NCBI GenBank assembly: GCA_018823745.1
Contig: JAHJHR010000012.1
Span: 496,001-560,000 of the forward strand
Length of the DNA: 64,000 nucleotides
From: Alphaproteobacteria bacterium
GTDB lineage: Bacteria > Pseudomonadota > Alphaproteobacteria > Oceanibaculales > Oceanibaculaceae
Direction: 5' to 3'
Shown here: piece after piece, positions 8,295 through 16,868 of the stretch
How the letters are laid out: each line of letters opens with the position of its first letter
How positions within the stretch are numbered: position 1 is the stretch's first letter
The notes under the pieces: generated by a model
Told to the model about the DNA's origin: nothing
Databases searched by the model: none
Seen by the model: only the letters and a program-made list of their open reading frames with translations
Translations under genes and position numbers: made by a program

Positions 8295-9731
8295 CTAGGC
8301 TGACCGGGCTGTCACTTCCGGTTGCTGCAGGTCGCGGGCGGCGGGCAGATAGACAGAAAAAATGCTGCCCTTGCCGACGACGCTGTCGATGCCCAGCACG
8401 CCGCGATGCCGGTTGACGATGTGCTTCACAATGGCAAGCCCCAGACCGGTGCCGCCCAGATCGCGGCTGCGCGCCTTGTCGACGCGGTAGAAACGCTCGG
8501 TCAGCCGGGGAATATGCTCGCGCGCGATGCCCTCCCCCTGGTCCTGAACGCTGATCACCACGGCGCCATACTGCGCCCGGTGCAAAGCGGCAGGCAGATT
8601 GTCGGCGCGCTTCGCCGTCACCGCGATATGCGTGCCGGCGCGACCATATTTCACCGCATTGTCGATCAAATTCTGGACGACCTGGGAAAGCTCGTCCTCC
8701 TCGCCCAGCACCGGCGGCAGGTCGGGGGCGAGCGCCAGTTCGATGCGCATGTCCTTGGCCCCGGCCTGCATGTCCAGCGTTGCCTTCACACTCTCCAGGA
8801 TGCGCGTCAGATTGGCCGGCTGGCGTGGCGGGGTGTGCTCGTTCAGCTCGATGCGCGACAGCGACAGCAGATCATTCACCAGCCGCGCCATGCGCAGCGA
8901 CTGCTCATGCATGATCTCCAGAAAGCGCTCATGCGCCTCGGGATCGTCCTTGGCCGGGCCGCGCAGGGTCTCGATGAAGCCGACCAGCGTGGACAAAGGC
9001 GTGCGCAGCTCATGGCTGGCATTGGCGACGAAATCGGCCCGCATCTGCTCGCTGCGCTTCATCGCGGTCAGCTCGTGCAGCATGACCAACGCCCGGCTGC
9101 CATCCGGTCCAACCTCCGGCAGAGGCTCGGCGCGGACTGCGAAGCTGCGCTCGACCGGCACCAGCAGGGTCATCTCGGTCGCCTGGCCTTCGCCGGCGGA
9201 CAGGGCTGCGTCCACCGCCTTCAGCACATCGGGGTGGCGCAGGGTGATGGCGATGCCGCGACCGACGGCATTGCCGCCGAACAGCTCACGCGCCGCCCGG
9301 TTGGCGCCGGTCACCGTGGCGTCAGCGGCCAGCAGCAGCATCGGGTCGGGGATGTTCTCAATAACCGTCGTGCCGGCTTCGATTCGCTCGGCCAGCTTCC
9401 GGGTGACCGTGGCATGCGCTCGGGTCAGTGCCTTGGCGGCGATGACGATGCCGGAGAGCGGGCTGTCATCCTCAATCTGCACCTCGATCTCCGCCGGGTC
9501 GCCGGGGGCGTCCAGAGCCCGGTTCAGCGCCGCCTCGATGCGGTCGATGCGCAGCAGATGCCGGCGCAGGATCGCCGCGGTCAAAGGCAGCATCGCCAGC
9601 AGCCCGAGCACCGCCGAGAGCAGGCCGATCTGATCCAGAGCGACCAGCGCCACCAGCATCAACGCCGCCGGCGCGGCCAGCAAAGCCGTGGCGAGAAGCA
9701 GCGAGTGGCGTGATTTTGGCGACAGTTTCAT
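8295..9731 (-). CDS. phoR: Phosphate regulon sensor histidine kinase PhoR
   Basis: Membrane sensor kinase that phosphorylates PhoB when phosphate is scarce. The 478-residue protein has two N-terminal membrane helices (about 12-55) with almost no periplasmic loop, a PAS domain (about 118-215), the H box FVANASHELRTPLSTLVGF (about 235-253), the N box QNLIDNAVKYG, and G boxes DQGEGI and GGTGLGLAIV. The small periplasmic part fits PhoR, which senses through Pst/PhoU rather than a direct ligand. It lies 76 bases downstream of the UxaA-type gene on the same strand. Confidence 0.93.
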   Translation of the reverse strand: MKLSPKSRHSLLLATALLAAPAALMLVALVALDQIGLLSAVLGLLAMLPLTAAILRRHLLRIDRIEAALNRALDAPGDPAEIEVQIEDDSPLSGIVIAAKALTRAHATVTRKLAERIEAGTTVIENIPDPMLLLAADATVTGANRAARELFGGNAVGRGIAITLRHPDVLKAVDAALSAGEGQATEMTLLVPVERSFAVRAEPLPEVGPDGSRALVMLHELTAMKRSEQMRADFVANASHELRTPLSTLVGFIETLRGPAKDDPEAHERFLEIMHEQSLRMARLVNDLLSLSRIELNEHTPPRQPANLTRILESVKATLDMQAGAKDMRIELALAPDLPPVLGEEDELSQVVQNLIDNAVKYGRAGTHIAVTAKRADNLPAALHRAQYGAVVISVQDQGEGIAREHIPRLTERFYRVDKARSRDLGGTGLGLAIVKHIVNRHRGVLGIDSVVGKGSIFSVYLPAARDLQQPEVTARSA

Positions 9732-9807
9732 GGCGACCGGCGAAAACGGGAAGAATTAAGCATAGCGCCAGAAAGCTAGCCGTGGTCAATGGCAGTCGCG
9801 TGACATT

Positions 9808-11352
9808 TTACATCACGGCGCCAACCTGCCACGGAATGAACTCCGCATCGCCGAAGCCCTGGGACTCGCTCTTGCTCTGCTCGCCGGAGGCGATGCGCAG
9901 GATCAGCTCGAAAATCCGCTGGCCCATTTCCTGGATCGACACGCCCTCATCCAGCACCGCACCGCAATTCACGTCCATATCCTCGGACAGCTTGCGGTAC
10001 ATCAGCGAATTAGTGGCCAGCTTGATCGACGGCGCCGGCTTGCAGCCGAAAACCGAGCCGCGCCCGGTGGTGAAGCAGATGACATTGGCGCCGCTGGCCA
10101 CCTGGCCGGTTACAGAACAGGGGTCATAGCCGGGCGAATCCATAAACACGAAGCCCTTCACAGTCACCGGCTCGGCATATTTGAACACGCCGGTCAGGTT
10201 GGTCGTGCCGCCCTTGGCCGCCGCGCCCAGGGATTTCTCCAGAATGGTGGTCAGCCCGCCGGCCTTGTTGCCGGGCGAGGGGTTGTTGTTCATCTCCCCG
10301 CCATTGCGCGCGGTGTAATCCTCCCACCAGCGGATGCGCTCGATCAGCTTCTCGCCGACCTTGCGGTCGACCGCGCGGCGGGTCAGCAGATGCTCGGCAC
10401 CATAGATTTCCGGCGTTTCCGACAGGATCGCGGTGCCGCCATGGCGGACCAGAAGATCGGCCGCCGCCCCCAGCGCCGGATTCGCGGTGATGCCGGAATA
10501 CCCGTCCGACCCGCCGCATTGCAGCGCCAGGGTCAGATGGCTGGCCGGCACGGTGCTGCGCGTCGCCTCATTGGCGCTGGGCAGCATGGCCGTGATGATC
10601 TCGACGCCGCGATCCACCGTCTTGCGGGTGCCGCCGGTGTCCTGGATCGTCATGGTCTGGAAGTGCTGGCCGCGTTCCAGCCCATAGGCCTCCAGCAGGA
10701 AGTCGATCTGGTTTACCTCGCAGCCCAGCCCGACCATCAGGATGCCAGCGAAATTGGGATGGCGGGCATAGCCCCACAGCGTGCGCTGCAGATTGGCATA
10801 GCCCTCCCCCGTATCGGCCATGCCGCAGCCGGTCGAATGGACCAATGCCACGACGCCATCGACATTCGGATAGCGCGCCAGTATCTCCGGCGTGATCGCG
10901 GCGGCGATATATTTGGCCACCGTGGCAGAGCAGTTCACCGAGGTCAGGATGCCGATATAATTGCGCGTGCCGACCGTGCCGTTCTTGCGAACAAAACCCT
11001 GAAAGGTCGCGCGCTCCGCCTCTGGCACGAAACCGGTCTGGCGCATATCGCTGGAAAACGCGTAGTCGCGCTCGAAATCCTGCATCTCGACATTATGGAC
11101 ATGGACATGGGCGCCCGCCGCGATGTCCTCGGTCGCAAAGCCGATGATCTGGTTGTATTTGCGCACCGGATCGCCGGATGTGATCGGCTGGGTCGCGACC
11201 TTGTGGCCGGCCGGAATGGCAGCGGCGGTGCTGATATCCTCGCCCGGCAAGGGCGTGGCGGGCAGCAGCGCCAGCCGGCTGACCACGACATTATCGGCCG
11301 GGTGCAGGCGAACGAAGAGGGCGTCTTTCGGCGCGTCGAGCACGGAGGACAT
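9808..11352 (-). CDS. UxaA/GarD family sugar-acid dehydratase
   Basis: Lyase of the altronate/galactarate dehydratase family, predicted to remove water from a hexonate or aldarate to give a 2-keto-3-deoxy acid. The 514 residues contain an N-terminal SAF-like domain (about 1-105, with HVHVHNV near 82) and the large UxaA domain with STGCG near 172, CGGSDGYSGITANPALG near 280 and GRGSVFGCKPAPSIKLATN near 445. It is the last gene of the dctP-dctQ-dctM operon (29 bases after dctM), so it probably acts on the substrate that system imports. Altronate dehydratase is the closest named activity; the exact substrate is unresolved. Confidence 0.85.
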   Translation of the reverse strand: MSSVLDAPKDALFVRLHPADNVVVSRLALLPATPLPGEDISTAAAIPAGHKVATQPITSGDPVRKYNQIIGFATEDIAAGAHVHVHNVEMQDFERDYAFSSDMRQTGFVPEAERATFQGFVRKNGTVGTRNYIGILTSVNCSATVAKYIAAAITPEILARYPNVDGVVALVHSTGCGMADTGEGYANLQRTLWGYARHPNFAGILMVGLGCEVNQIDFLLEAYGLERGQHFQTMTIQDTGGTRKTVDRGVEIITAMLPSANEATRSTVPASHLTLALQCGGSDGYSGITANPALGAAADLLVRHGGTAILSETPEIYGAEHLLTRRAVDRKVGEKLIERIRWWEDYTARNGGEMNNNPSPGNKAGGLTTILEKSLGAAAKGGTTNLTGVFKYAEPVTVKGFVFMDSPGYDPCSVTGQVASGANVICFTTGRGSVFGCKPAPSIKLATNSLMYRKLSEDMDVNCGAVLDEGVSIQEMGQRIFELILRIASGEQSKSESQGFGDAEFIPWQVGAVM

Positions 11353-11381
11353 TGGGCTGGCCCCTCCTTCAGGGCGTCACA

Positions 11382-12662
11382 TCAGCGGTAGATCAGGGTC
11401 GGCAGCCAGAGTGAGAGCTGCGGAATGAAAGTGATCAGCAGCAGCACCACGACCAGAGGTATCAGGAACGGCATGGTCGCCGTCACGCATCTCTCGAAGG
11501 ATAGACCCGAAACACGCGACAGCACATAGAGCACCATGCCGACCGGCGGCGTCAGCAGTCCGATCATCAGATTCAGCACCATGACGACACCGAAATGCAC
11601 CGGGTCGATGCCCAGCTTCTCGATCACCGGCAGCAGCACCGGCACCAGGATGGTGATGGCGGCAATTGTCTCCATGAAACAGCCGACGACGAGCAGCAGC
11701 ACGTTGATCATCAGCAGCACGAGCAGCGGATTGTCGGTGATGGTCAGCACGATACTGGCGAAATGCTCGGTCACGCGCGTGCTGGTCAGGATCCAGGCGA
11801 AGATCGAGGCGCCGGCGACGATCAGCAGGATGATCGCCGTGGTCTCGATGGTGTCCATGCTGACCCGCAGGATGCGCCGCCAGCCAAGCGTGCGATAGAC
11901 CAGCACGCCCAGCAGCAGGGCGTAGAACACGGCAGCGATGGCCGCCTCGGTCGGGGTGAAGAAACCGAACAGGATGCCGCCGATGATGATGGTCGGCGTC
12001 ATCAGCGAGGGAAAGGCTGTGACGAAGCTCCTGCCCAGCCGGCGGAAGGAGAAATTGCCGTCGCGCGGATAGCCGCGCACCCGGGCGTAATAGGCGACCA
12101 TCAGCATCAGGGCCGCCGCCATCATCAGCCCCGGGATCAGGCCGGCAGCGAAAAGCTGGCCGATCGACGCATTGGCCATGACGCCATAGATCACCATCGG
12201 CAGCGAGGGCGGGATGATCGGCCCGATGGTCGAGGAGGAGGCGGTGACCGCGACCGAGAAATCATCATCATAGCCGGCGTCGCGCATCGCCTTGATCTCG
12301 ATGGTGCCGAGCCCGCCGGCATCGGCCACCGCAGCCCCGGACATGCCGGCAAAGATGACGCTGGCGCCGACATTCACATGGCCGAGGCCGCCGCGCATCC
12401 AGCCGACACAGGCCTTGGCGAAGCCGAAGATGCGGTTGGTGATGCCGGCCGAATTCATCAGATTGCCGGCCAGGATGAAGAAGGGAATGGCCAGCAGCGG
12501 GAAGCTGTCGATGCCGTTGATCATCCGGTGCAGCACCACCACGTCGGGCGCGGTGCCGGACAGCAGGATGTAAATCAGCGACGAGCCGCAGAGCGCGATG
12601 GCCACGGGCACGCCCATGATCAGCATGCCAAAAACCATGACGAAAAGGAGCGTCAGCAACAA
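11382..12662 (-). CDS. dctM: TRAP transporter large permease (DctM type)
   Basis: Main membrane subunit of a tripartite ATP-independent periplasmic transporter, which uses an ion gradient to import organic acids. The 426-residue protein has about 12 hydrophobic segments. Conserved blocks include FFILAGNLMNSAGI near residue 60, GHVNVGASVIFAGMSGAAVADAGGLGTIE near 93-121, and TPTEAAIAAVFYALLLG near 225. It follows dctQ by 46 bases and precedes the UxaA-type dehydratase. Substrate preference is set by DctP and is inferred to be a sugar acid. Confidence 0.93.
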   Translation of the reverse strand: MLLTLLFVMVFGMLIMGVPVAIALCGSSLIYILLSGTAPDVVVLHRMINGIDSFPLLAIPFFILAGNLMNSAGITNRIFGFAKACVGWMRGGLGHVNVGASVIFAGMSGAAVADAGGLGTIEIKAMRDAGYDDDFSVAVTASSSTIGPIIPPSLPMVIYGVMANASIGQLFAAGLIPGLMMAAALMLMVAYYARVRGYPRDGNFSFRRLGRSFVTAFPSLMTPTIIIGGILFGFFTPTEAAIAAVFYALLLGVLVYRTLGWRRILRVSMDTIETTAIILLIVAGASIFAWILTSTRVTEHFASIVLTITDNPLLVLLMINVLLLVVGCFMETIAAITILVPVLLPVIEKLGIDPVHFGVVMVLNLMIGLLTPPVGMVLYVLSRVSGLSFERCVTATMPFLIPLVVVLLLITFIPQLSLWLPTLIYR

Positions 12663-12708
12663 GGCGGCAGCCTCCTGAAGGAGAAAAGGAAAGGAACGGT
12701 GGGGCGGG

Positions 12709-13272
12709 TCAGTCCATGATCTTGCCGGCAGAGGACGGCTGGGTCAGATCGCTATAGCCCTGGCGCCAGTGCTTGATGGCGATGTGCAGGGCATAGGCGG
12801 TCATCATCGCGAAGCCGGCGCACACCACCCAATAGACGATGGATTTCGGCAGATCGACCACCGCCATGTATTGCCGGGTCCGCAGAGCCAGCTTCACGCA
12901 GATCCAGGTCGCCATGCCGTAGAAGACGAGATTGCCGAGATCGACGATGGTGGAAAGCCCGCGGCCGATATTGGCCGAGAGGTAGCGATAGAAGAACTGC
13001 ACCGCGATATGCGTGTTCTTGCGCACCGCGATGACGGAACCGAGGAAACCCACGCCGATCAGCAGATAGCGCGCGATCTCCTCGGTCCAGCCAATCGAAT
13101 CATTCATCACATAGCGGGAGAAGAATTGCAGGAACACCACGCCCGCCAGCGCCCAGAAGACCAGCAGATTGACGATATCCTCCGGCCGGATATCCGACAG
13201 ATCGAGATCCGCATCCGATTCGTCTTCGAGATACAGCCCGTCCGCCGGCCGATCCTCATCGATGCCGCTCAT
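12709..13272 (-). CDS. dctQ: TRAP transporter small permease (DctQ type)
   Basis: Small membrane subunit of the TRAP transporter, with four transmembrane helices in 187 residues. The family features are visible: an FLQFFSRYVMNDSIGWTEEIARYLLIG segment (about residues 46-72) with the conserved W-x-E-E, then GSVIAVRKNTHIAVQFFYRYL. The first 30 residues are unusually acidic (many Asp and Glu) and precede the first helix, probably in the cytoplasm. It lies between dctP (25 bases) and dctM (46 bases). Confidence 0.9.
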   Translation of the reverse strand: MSGIDEDRPADGLYLEDESDADLDLSDIRPEDIVNLLVFWALAGVVFLQFFSRYVMNDSIGWTEEIARYLLIGVGFLGSVIAVRKNTHIAVQFFYRYLSANIGRGLSTIVDLGNLVFYGMATWICVKLALRTRQYMAVVDLPKSIVYWVVCAGFAMMTAYALHIAIKHWRQGYSDLTQPSSAGKIMD

Positions 13273-13297
13273 ATACCGGTCTCCTGGGAATGCGGGA

Positions 13298-14272
13298 TTA
13301 CTTCAGCGCCTGGACCTTGTCGTAGGTCGCCTTGTCCCAGGTCGCCGACGGACCATTGTGCAGCTTCACCGTGGCCTCGCGGAACGGCCCGCGATCAACC
13401 TTGTTCACGTTGACGCCTTCCTTAGTGAACCAGGCCACCAGCTCCTGCTCCGATTTCACGATGTCGGCAGTCGCCTTGGCAGCGGCCTCCTTCAGCACGG
13501 TCTCGAAGATCTTCTGGTCAGCCGGCTTCAGGGAATCCCAGCGCATGCCGCTGACGATGGTCAGCAGGGCATCGGTGATGTGGCCGGTGAGGTTGATGTA
13601 TTTCTGCACCTCATAGAACTTCTTGGCCTGGATGGTCGGCAGCGGGTTTTCCTGCGCGTCGGCCACGCCCTGCTGCAGCGCCAGATAGACCTCGGCGAAG
13701 GCAATCGGCGTCGGATTGGCGCCGACGGCTTCCGGGAACATCCGGTAGAGCGGCGCATCCGGCACGCGGATCTTCAGGCTCTTCATGTCGGCGGGGGTGT
13801 TGATCGCCTTGTTGGAGGTCACGTGGCGCTCGCCGTAATAGGTCATGGCGAGAACCGGGTGACCGGTCTTCTTGCGATAGCCGGCCGACAGCTCCTTGAA
13901 CAGGTCGCTGGTGGTATAGGCCTTCCAGTGATTGAAATCGCGGAACATGAAGGGCGCGCCGGAAATCGCAATCGGCCCGTAGAACCGGCCGGCGAACAGG
14001 GCGCCGGTCATGATGATATCGACCGTACCGAGGCCGAGACCTTCATTAATGTCGGATTCCTTGCCGAGCGAAGAGGCCGGAAAGACCTCGATCTCATAGC
14101 GGCCCTGGGTCTGCTTCTTGATCTCTTCGGCCGCCCAGACCGCCCATTTGTGATAGGGCTCGCTGGTCTCATAGACATGGGCATATTTCAGTTTCTCAGC
14201 GGCATTGGCGCCGGTGAGACTGGCTGCGCCCACGAGCAGGGCAGCCGTCAAAGACAGCATTGTACGTTTCAT
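13298..14272 (-). CDS. dctP: TRAP transporter substrate-binding protein (DctP type)
   Basis: Periplasmic solute receptor that hands its ligand to DctQ/DctM. The 324-residue precursor has a clear signal peptide (residues 1-24, ending ANA-A). The mature protein shows the DctP fold, including SLGKESDINEGLGLGTVDI near residue 78 and LKIRVPDAPLYRMFPEAVGANP near 168-190. The Arg in KIRVPD normally pairs with the ligand carboxylate. LALQQGVADAQENP near 200 is also a family hallmark. It is the first gene of the operon and lies just downstream of a palindromic operator candidate. Substrate inferred as a sugar acid from the UxaA neighbour. Confidence 0.92.
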   Translation of the reverse strand: MKRTMLSLTAALLVGAASLTGANAAEKLKYAHVYETSEPYHKWAVWAAEEIKKQTQGRYEIEVFPASSLGKESDINEGLGLGTVDIIMTGALFAGRFYGPIAISGAPFMFRDFNHWKAYTTSDLFKELSAGYRKKTGHPVLAMTYYGERHVTSNKAINTPADMKSLKIRVPDAPLYRMFPEAVGANPTPIAFAEVYLALQQGVADAQENPLPTIQAKKFYEVQKYINLTGHITDALLTIVSGMRWDSLKPADQKIFETVLKEAAAKATADIVKSEQELVAWFTKEGVNVNKVDRGPFREATVKLHNGPSATWDKATYDKVQALK

Positions 14273-14331
14273 CGGTATCCTCCCTTGCCCCGGGTGTGCG
14301 CAGAAAGAATCTACGACCTCGGGTTTCTTTA

Positions 14332-14351
14332 CTTAACGCGCATACGTTAAG
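14332..14351. promoter_or_regulatory. Palindromic operator candidate upstream of dctP
   Basis: A perfect inverted repeat, CTTAACG, spacer CGCATA, then CGTTAAG, sits 60-79 bases upstream of the dctP start. The seven-base arms and 20-base total fit binding by a dimeric sugar-acid regulator (GntR, LacI or IclR type). No regulator gene is adjacent, so the binding protein is unknown. The palindrome is seen directly; the function is inferred. Confidence 0.6.
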
Positions 14352-14366
14352 GCGCTTTATAAGCAA

Positions 14367-14398
14367 AGGGCAAGGGCCGCATGCGCAGCCCTTGCCCT
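14367..14398 (-). terminator. Terminator hairpin downstream of maeB
   Basis: An 11-base perfect stem (AGGGCAAGGGC paired with GCCCTTGCCCT) with a 10-base loop lies 24 bases past the maeB stop. The tail on the maeB strand is only moderately T-rich, so efficiency is uncertain. Confidence 0.65.
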
Positions 14399-14421
14399 GA
14401 GAGGTTTGGTGGCGTCAGGAA

Positions 14422-16695
14422 TCAGCGGATGGCGTCGTAGGCCGCCAGTGCCGCCGAATTCACGATGGCCGAGACATTGGCGCCCATCTGGACGATCTGC
14501 GCCGGCTTTTCCAAGCCGATCAGCAGCGGCCCGATCACCGAGGCACCCGACAGCTCCTGCATCAGCTTGTAGGAGATGTTGGCCGAATGCAGCGCCGGCA
14601 TGATCAGGATATTGGCCGGGCCTGTCAGGCGGCAGAACGGGTAGAGCTTGTGCAGCTCGGCGTTCAGCGCCACATCGGCCGACATTTCGCCATCATACTC
14701 GAAATCGACCTTGCGGCTGTCCAGTATCTCGACCGCCTCGCGGATGCGCTGCGCCTTTTCCCGGTTCGGATTGCCGAAATTGGAGAAGGACAGCAGGGCA
14801 ACGCGCGGCTCATGGCCCAGCTGGCGTGCCTTGGCCGCCGTCTGGATTGCGATATCCGCCAGCTGCTCGGCGCTCGGCAGCTCATGCACCGAGGTATCGG
14901 CGATGAACACCGTGCGGTTGGCCGCCACCACCATGGCCAGTGCGAAGAGCAGCTGGCCCGGCTGCGGGTCGATGACGCGGGTGACATCCTCGAAACAGAC
15001 CGAGAAGCTGCGGGTCAGGCCGGTGACCATCGCATCGGCATCGCCATTCGCCACCATGCAGGCAGCGAAGACATTGCGGTCCTGGTTCACCAGGCGCTGG
15101 CAGTCGCGGTAGAGCGAGCCCTTGCGGTTCACCCGGTTGTAGAGGAAGTCGGTGTATTTCTTGTTGTTGGTCGACAGCCGCGCATTATGCACCTCGATGC
15201 CACCCGGATCGTTCAGGCCGATCTGCGCCATGGTGGCGCGCACCCGGTCCTCGCGGCCGACCAGGATCGGCGTGCCATAGCCCGCCGTCTTGAACAGCAC
15301 GGCGGCGCGGATCGTCGGTTCCTCCTCGCCCTCGGCGAAGACGACGCGCTGCGGGTTTTCCGTGATGCGGTCGAAGATGCGCTGCAGGCTGGCCGAGGTC
15401 GGGTCCAGACGGGCCGACAATTCCTTGCGATAGGCCCGCATATCGGTGATCGGCTTGCGCGCCACGCCGCTGTCCATCGCCGCCTGGGCAACGGCCGAGG
15501 ACACGGCGACGATCAGGCGCGGATCGAAGGGCGCCGGGATGATATATTCCGGACCATAGCGCAGGCGCTGACCGGAATAGGCCTTGTCGACCTCGTCCGG
15601 CACGTCCTCGCGCGCCAAAGCGGCAATGGCCTCGGCGGCGGCGATCTTCATGGCGTCATTGATCGTGCTAGCCTGCACATCGAGCGCGCCGCGGAAGATA
15701 TAGGGGAAGCCCAGGACGTTGTTGACCTGGTTGGGATAATCCGAGCGGCCGGTCGCCACAATGGCGTCGGGGCGCACCGCCTTCACCTCTTCCGGGGTGA
15801 TCTCCGGGTCCGGGTTGGCCATGGCGAAGATGATCGGTTTGTCGCCCATCTTCTTCACCATCTCCTGGGTCACCGCCCCCTTGGCCGACAGGCCGAAGAA
15901 CACATCCGCCCCTTCCATGGCGTCGAGCAAAGTGCGCGCCGGGGTCTCGGCGGCATGGGCCGATTTCCACTGGTTCATGCCCTCGGTGCGGCCCTTGTAG
16001 ATGACGCCCTTGGTGTCGCACATGATGACGCTGTCATGCGGCATGCCCATCGCCTTGATCAGCTCGGCGCAGGCAATGCCGGCAGCCCCGGCGCCATTGA
16101 TGACCATCCGGGCCTTCTTGATGTCGCGGCCGGAGATGTGCAGCGCGTTCAGGATGCCGGCGGCGGCGATGATCGCCGTGCCATGCTGGTCGTCATGAAA
16201 GACCGGGATATCCATCAGCTCGCGCAGGCGCTGTTCGATGATGAAGCATTCCGGGGCGCGGATATCCTCAAGGTTGATGCCGCCGAAGCTGGGCGACAGG
16301 AAGCGCACGGCGTTGACGAATTCCTCGACATCCTTGGTATCGACTTCCAGATCGATGGAATCGACATCGGCGAAGCGCTTGAACAGCACCGCCTTGCCTT
16401 CCATCACCGGCTTGGAGGCCAGCGCGCCGATATCGCCCAACCCCAGCACCGCCGTGCCATTCGAGATCACCGCCACAAGGTTGCCCTTGGAGGTGTACTC
16501 ATAGGCCAGACGGGGGTCTTTCTCGATATGCAGGCAGGGCACGGCCACGCCCGGCGAATAGGCCAGCGACAGATCGCGCTGGGTGGTCAGCGGCTTGGTA
16601 GGCGCAATCGAAATCTTGCCCGGCCGACCCTCGGAATGGAAGGCCAGCGCCTCCTCGTCGGTGATACGCTTGTTGGTCTTGTTTTCGCTGTCCAT
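14422..16695 (-). CDS. maeB: NADP-dependent malic enzyme with phosphotransacetylase-like domain
   Basis: Converts malate to pyruvate and CO2 with reduction of NADP. The 757-residue protein is the hybrid form: malic enzyme domains at about 1-430 and a phosphate acetyl/butyryl-transferase-like domain at about 435-757. Visible blocks are LSLAYSPGVAVPC near 43, NGTAVLGLGDIGALASKPVMEGKAVLFK near 79-106, ICFHDDQHGTAI-like DDQHGTAIIAAAG near 165 and the NAD(P)-binding VINGAGAAGIAC near 198. In known hybrid enzymes the C-terminal domain is regulatory (acetyl-CoA binding) rather than a working transacetylase. GAGGA lies eight bases before the ATG. Divergent from mutS. Confidence 0.95.
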   Translation of the reverse strand: MDSENKTNKRITDEEALAFHSEGRPGKISIAPTKPLTTQRDLSLAYSPGVAVPCLHIEKDPRLAYEYTSKGNLVAVISNGTAVLGLGDIGALASKPVMEGKAVLFKRFADVDSIDLEVDTKDVEEFVNAVRFLSPSFGGINLEDIRAPECFIIEQRLRELMDIPVFHDDQHGTAIIAAAGILNALHISGRDIKKARMVINGAGAAGIACAELIKAMGMPHDSVIMCDTKGVIYKGRTEGMNQWKSAHAAETPARTLLDAMEGADVFFGLSAKGAVTQEMVKKMGDKPIIFAMANPDPEITPEEVKAVRPDAIVATGRSDYPNQVNNVLGFPYIFRGALDVQASTINDAMKIAAAEAIAALAREDVPDEVDKAYSGQRLRYGPEYIIPAPFDPRLIVAVSSAVAQAAMDSGVARKPITDMRAYRKELSARLDPTSASLQRIFDRITENPQRVVFAEGEEEPTIRAAVLFKTAGYGTPILVGREDRVRATMAQIGLNDPGGIEVHNARLSTNNKKYTDFLYNRVNRKGSLYRDCQRLVNQDRNVFAACMVANGDADAMVTGLTRSFSVCFEDVTRVIDPQPGQLLFALAMVVAANRTVFIADTSVHELPSAEQLADIAIQTAAKARQLGHEPRVALLSFSNFGNPNREKAQRIREAVEILDSRKVDFEYDGEMSADVALNAELHKLYPFCRLTGPANILIMPALHSANISYKLMQELSGASVIGPLLIGLEKPAQIVQMGANVSAIVNSAALAAYDAIR

Positions 16696-16868
16696 CGGGG
16701 TTTCCTCGGCGTTTCCTAAGGAACGGCCCTGGGGATATGCCCGGGCGCGTTCTTCTTTCTCGTTCGCTCTAGGCTACGCGGCGGCCGGTGGCAATACCAG
16801 TTCGTGTTTGGCCGCTATGTTCGGAAAGCGGAGTTGGCTCAGGCGACGCTTCGACAGCGGCCTGCCAG

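Noticed and set aside
16708..16724. Palindrome-like TTCCTAAGGAA upstream of maeB as an operator
   Set aside because: The arms are only four bases long, and the A/G-rich part overlaps the leader close to the maeB ribosome binding site, so chance similarity is more likely.
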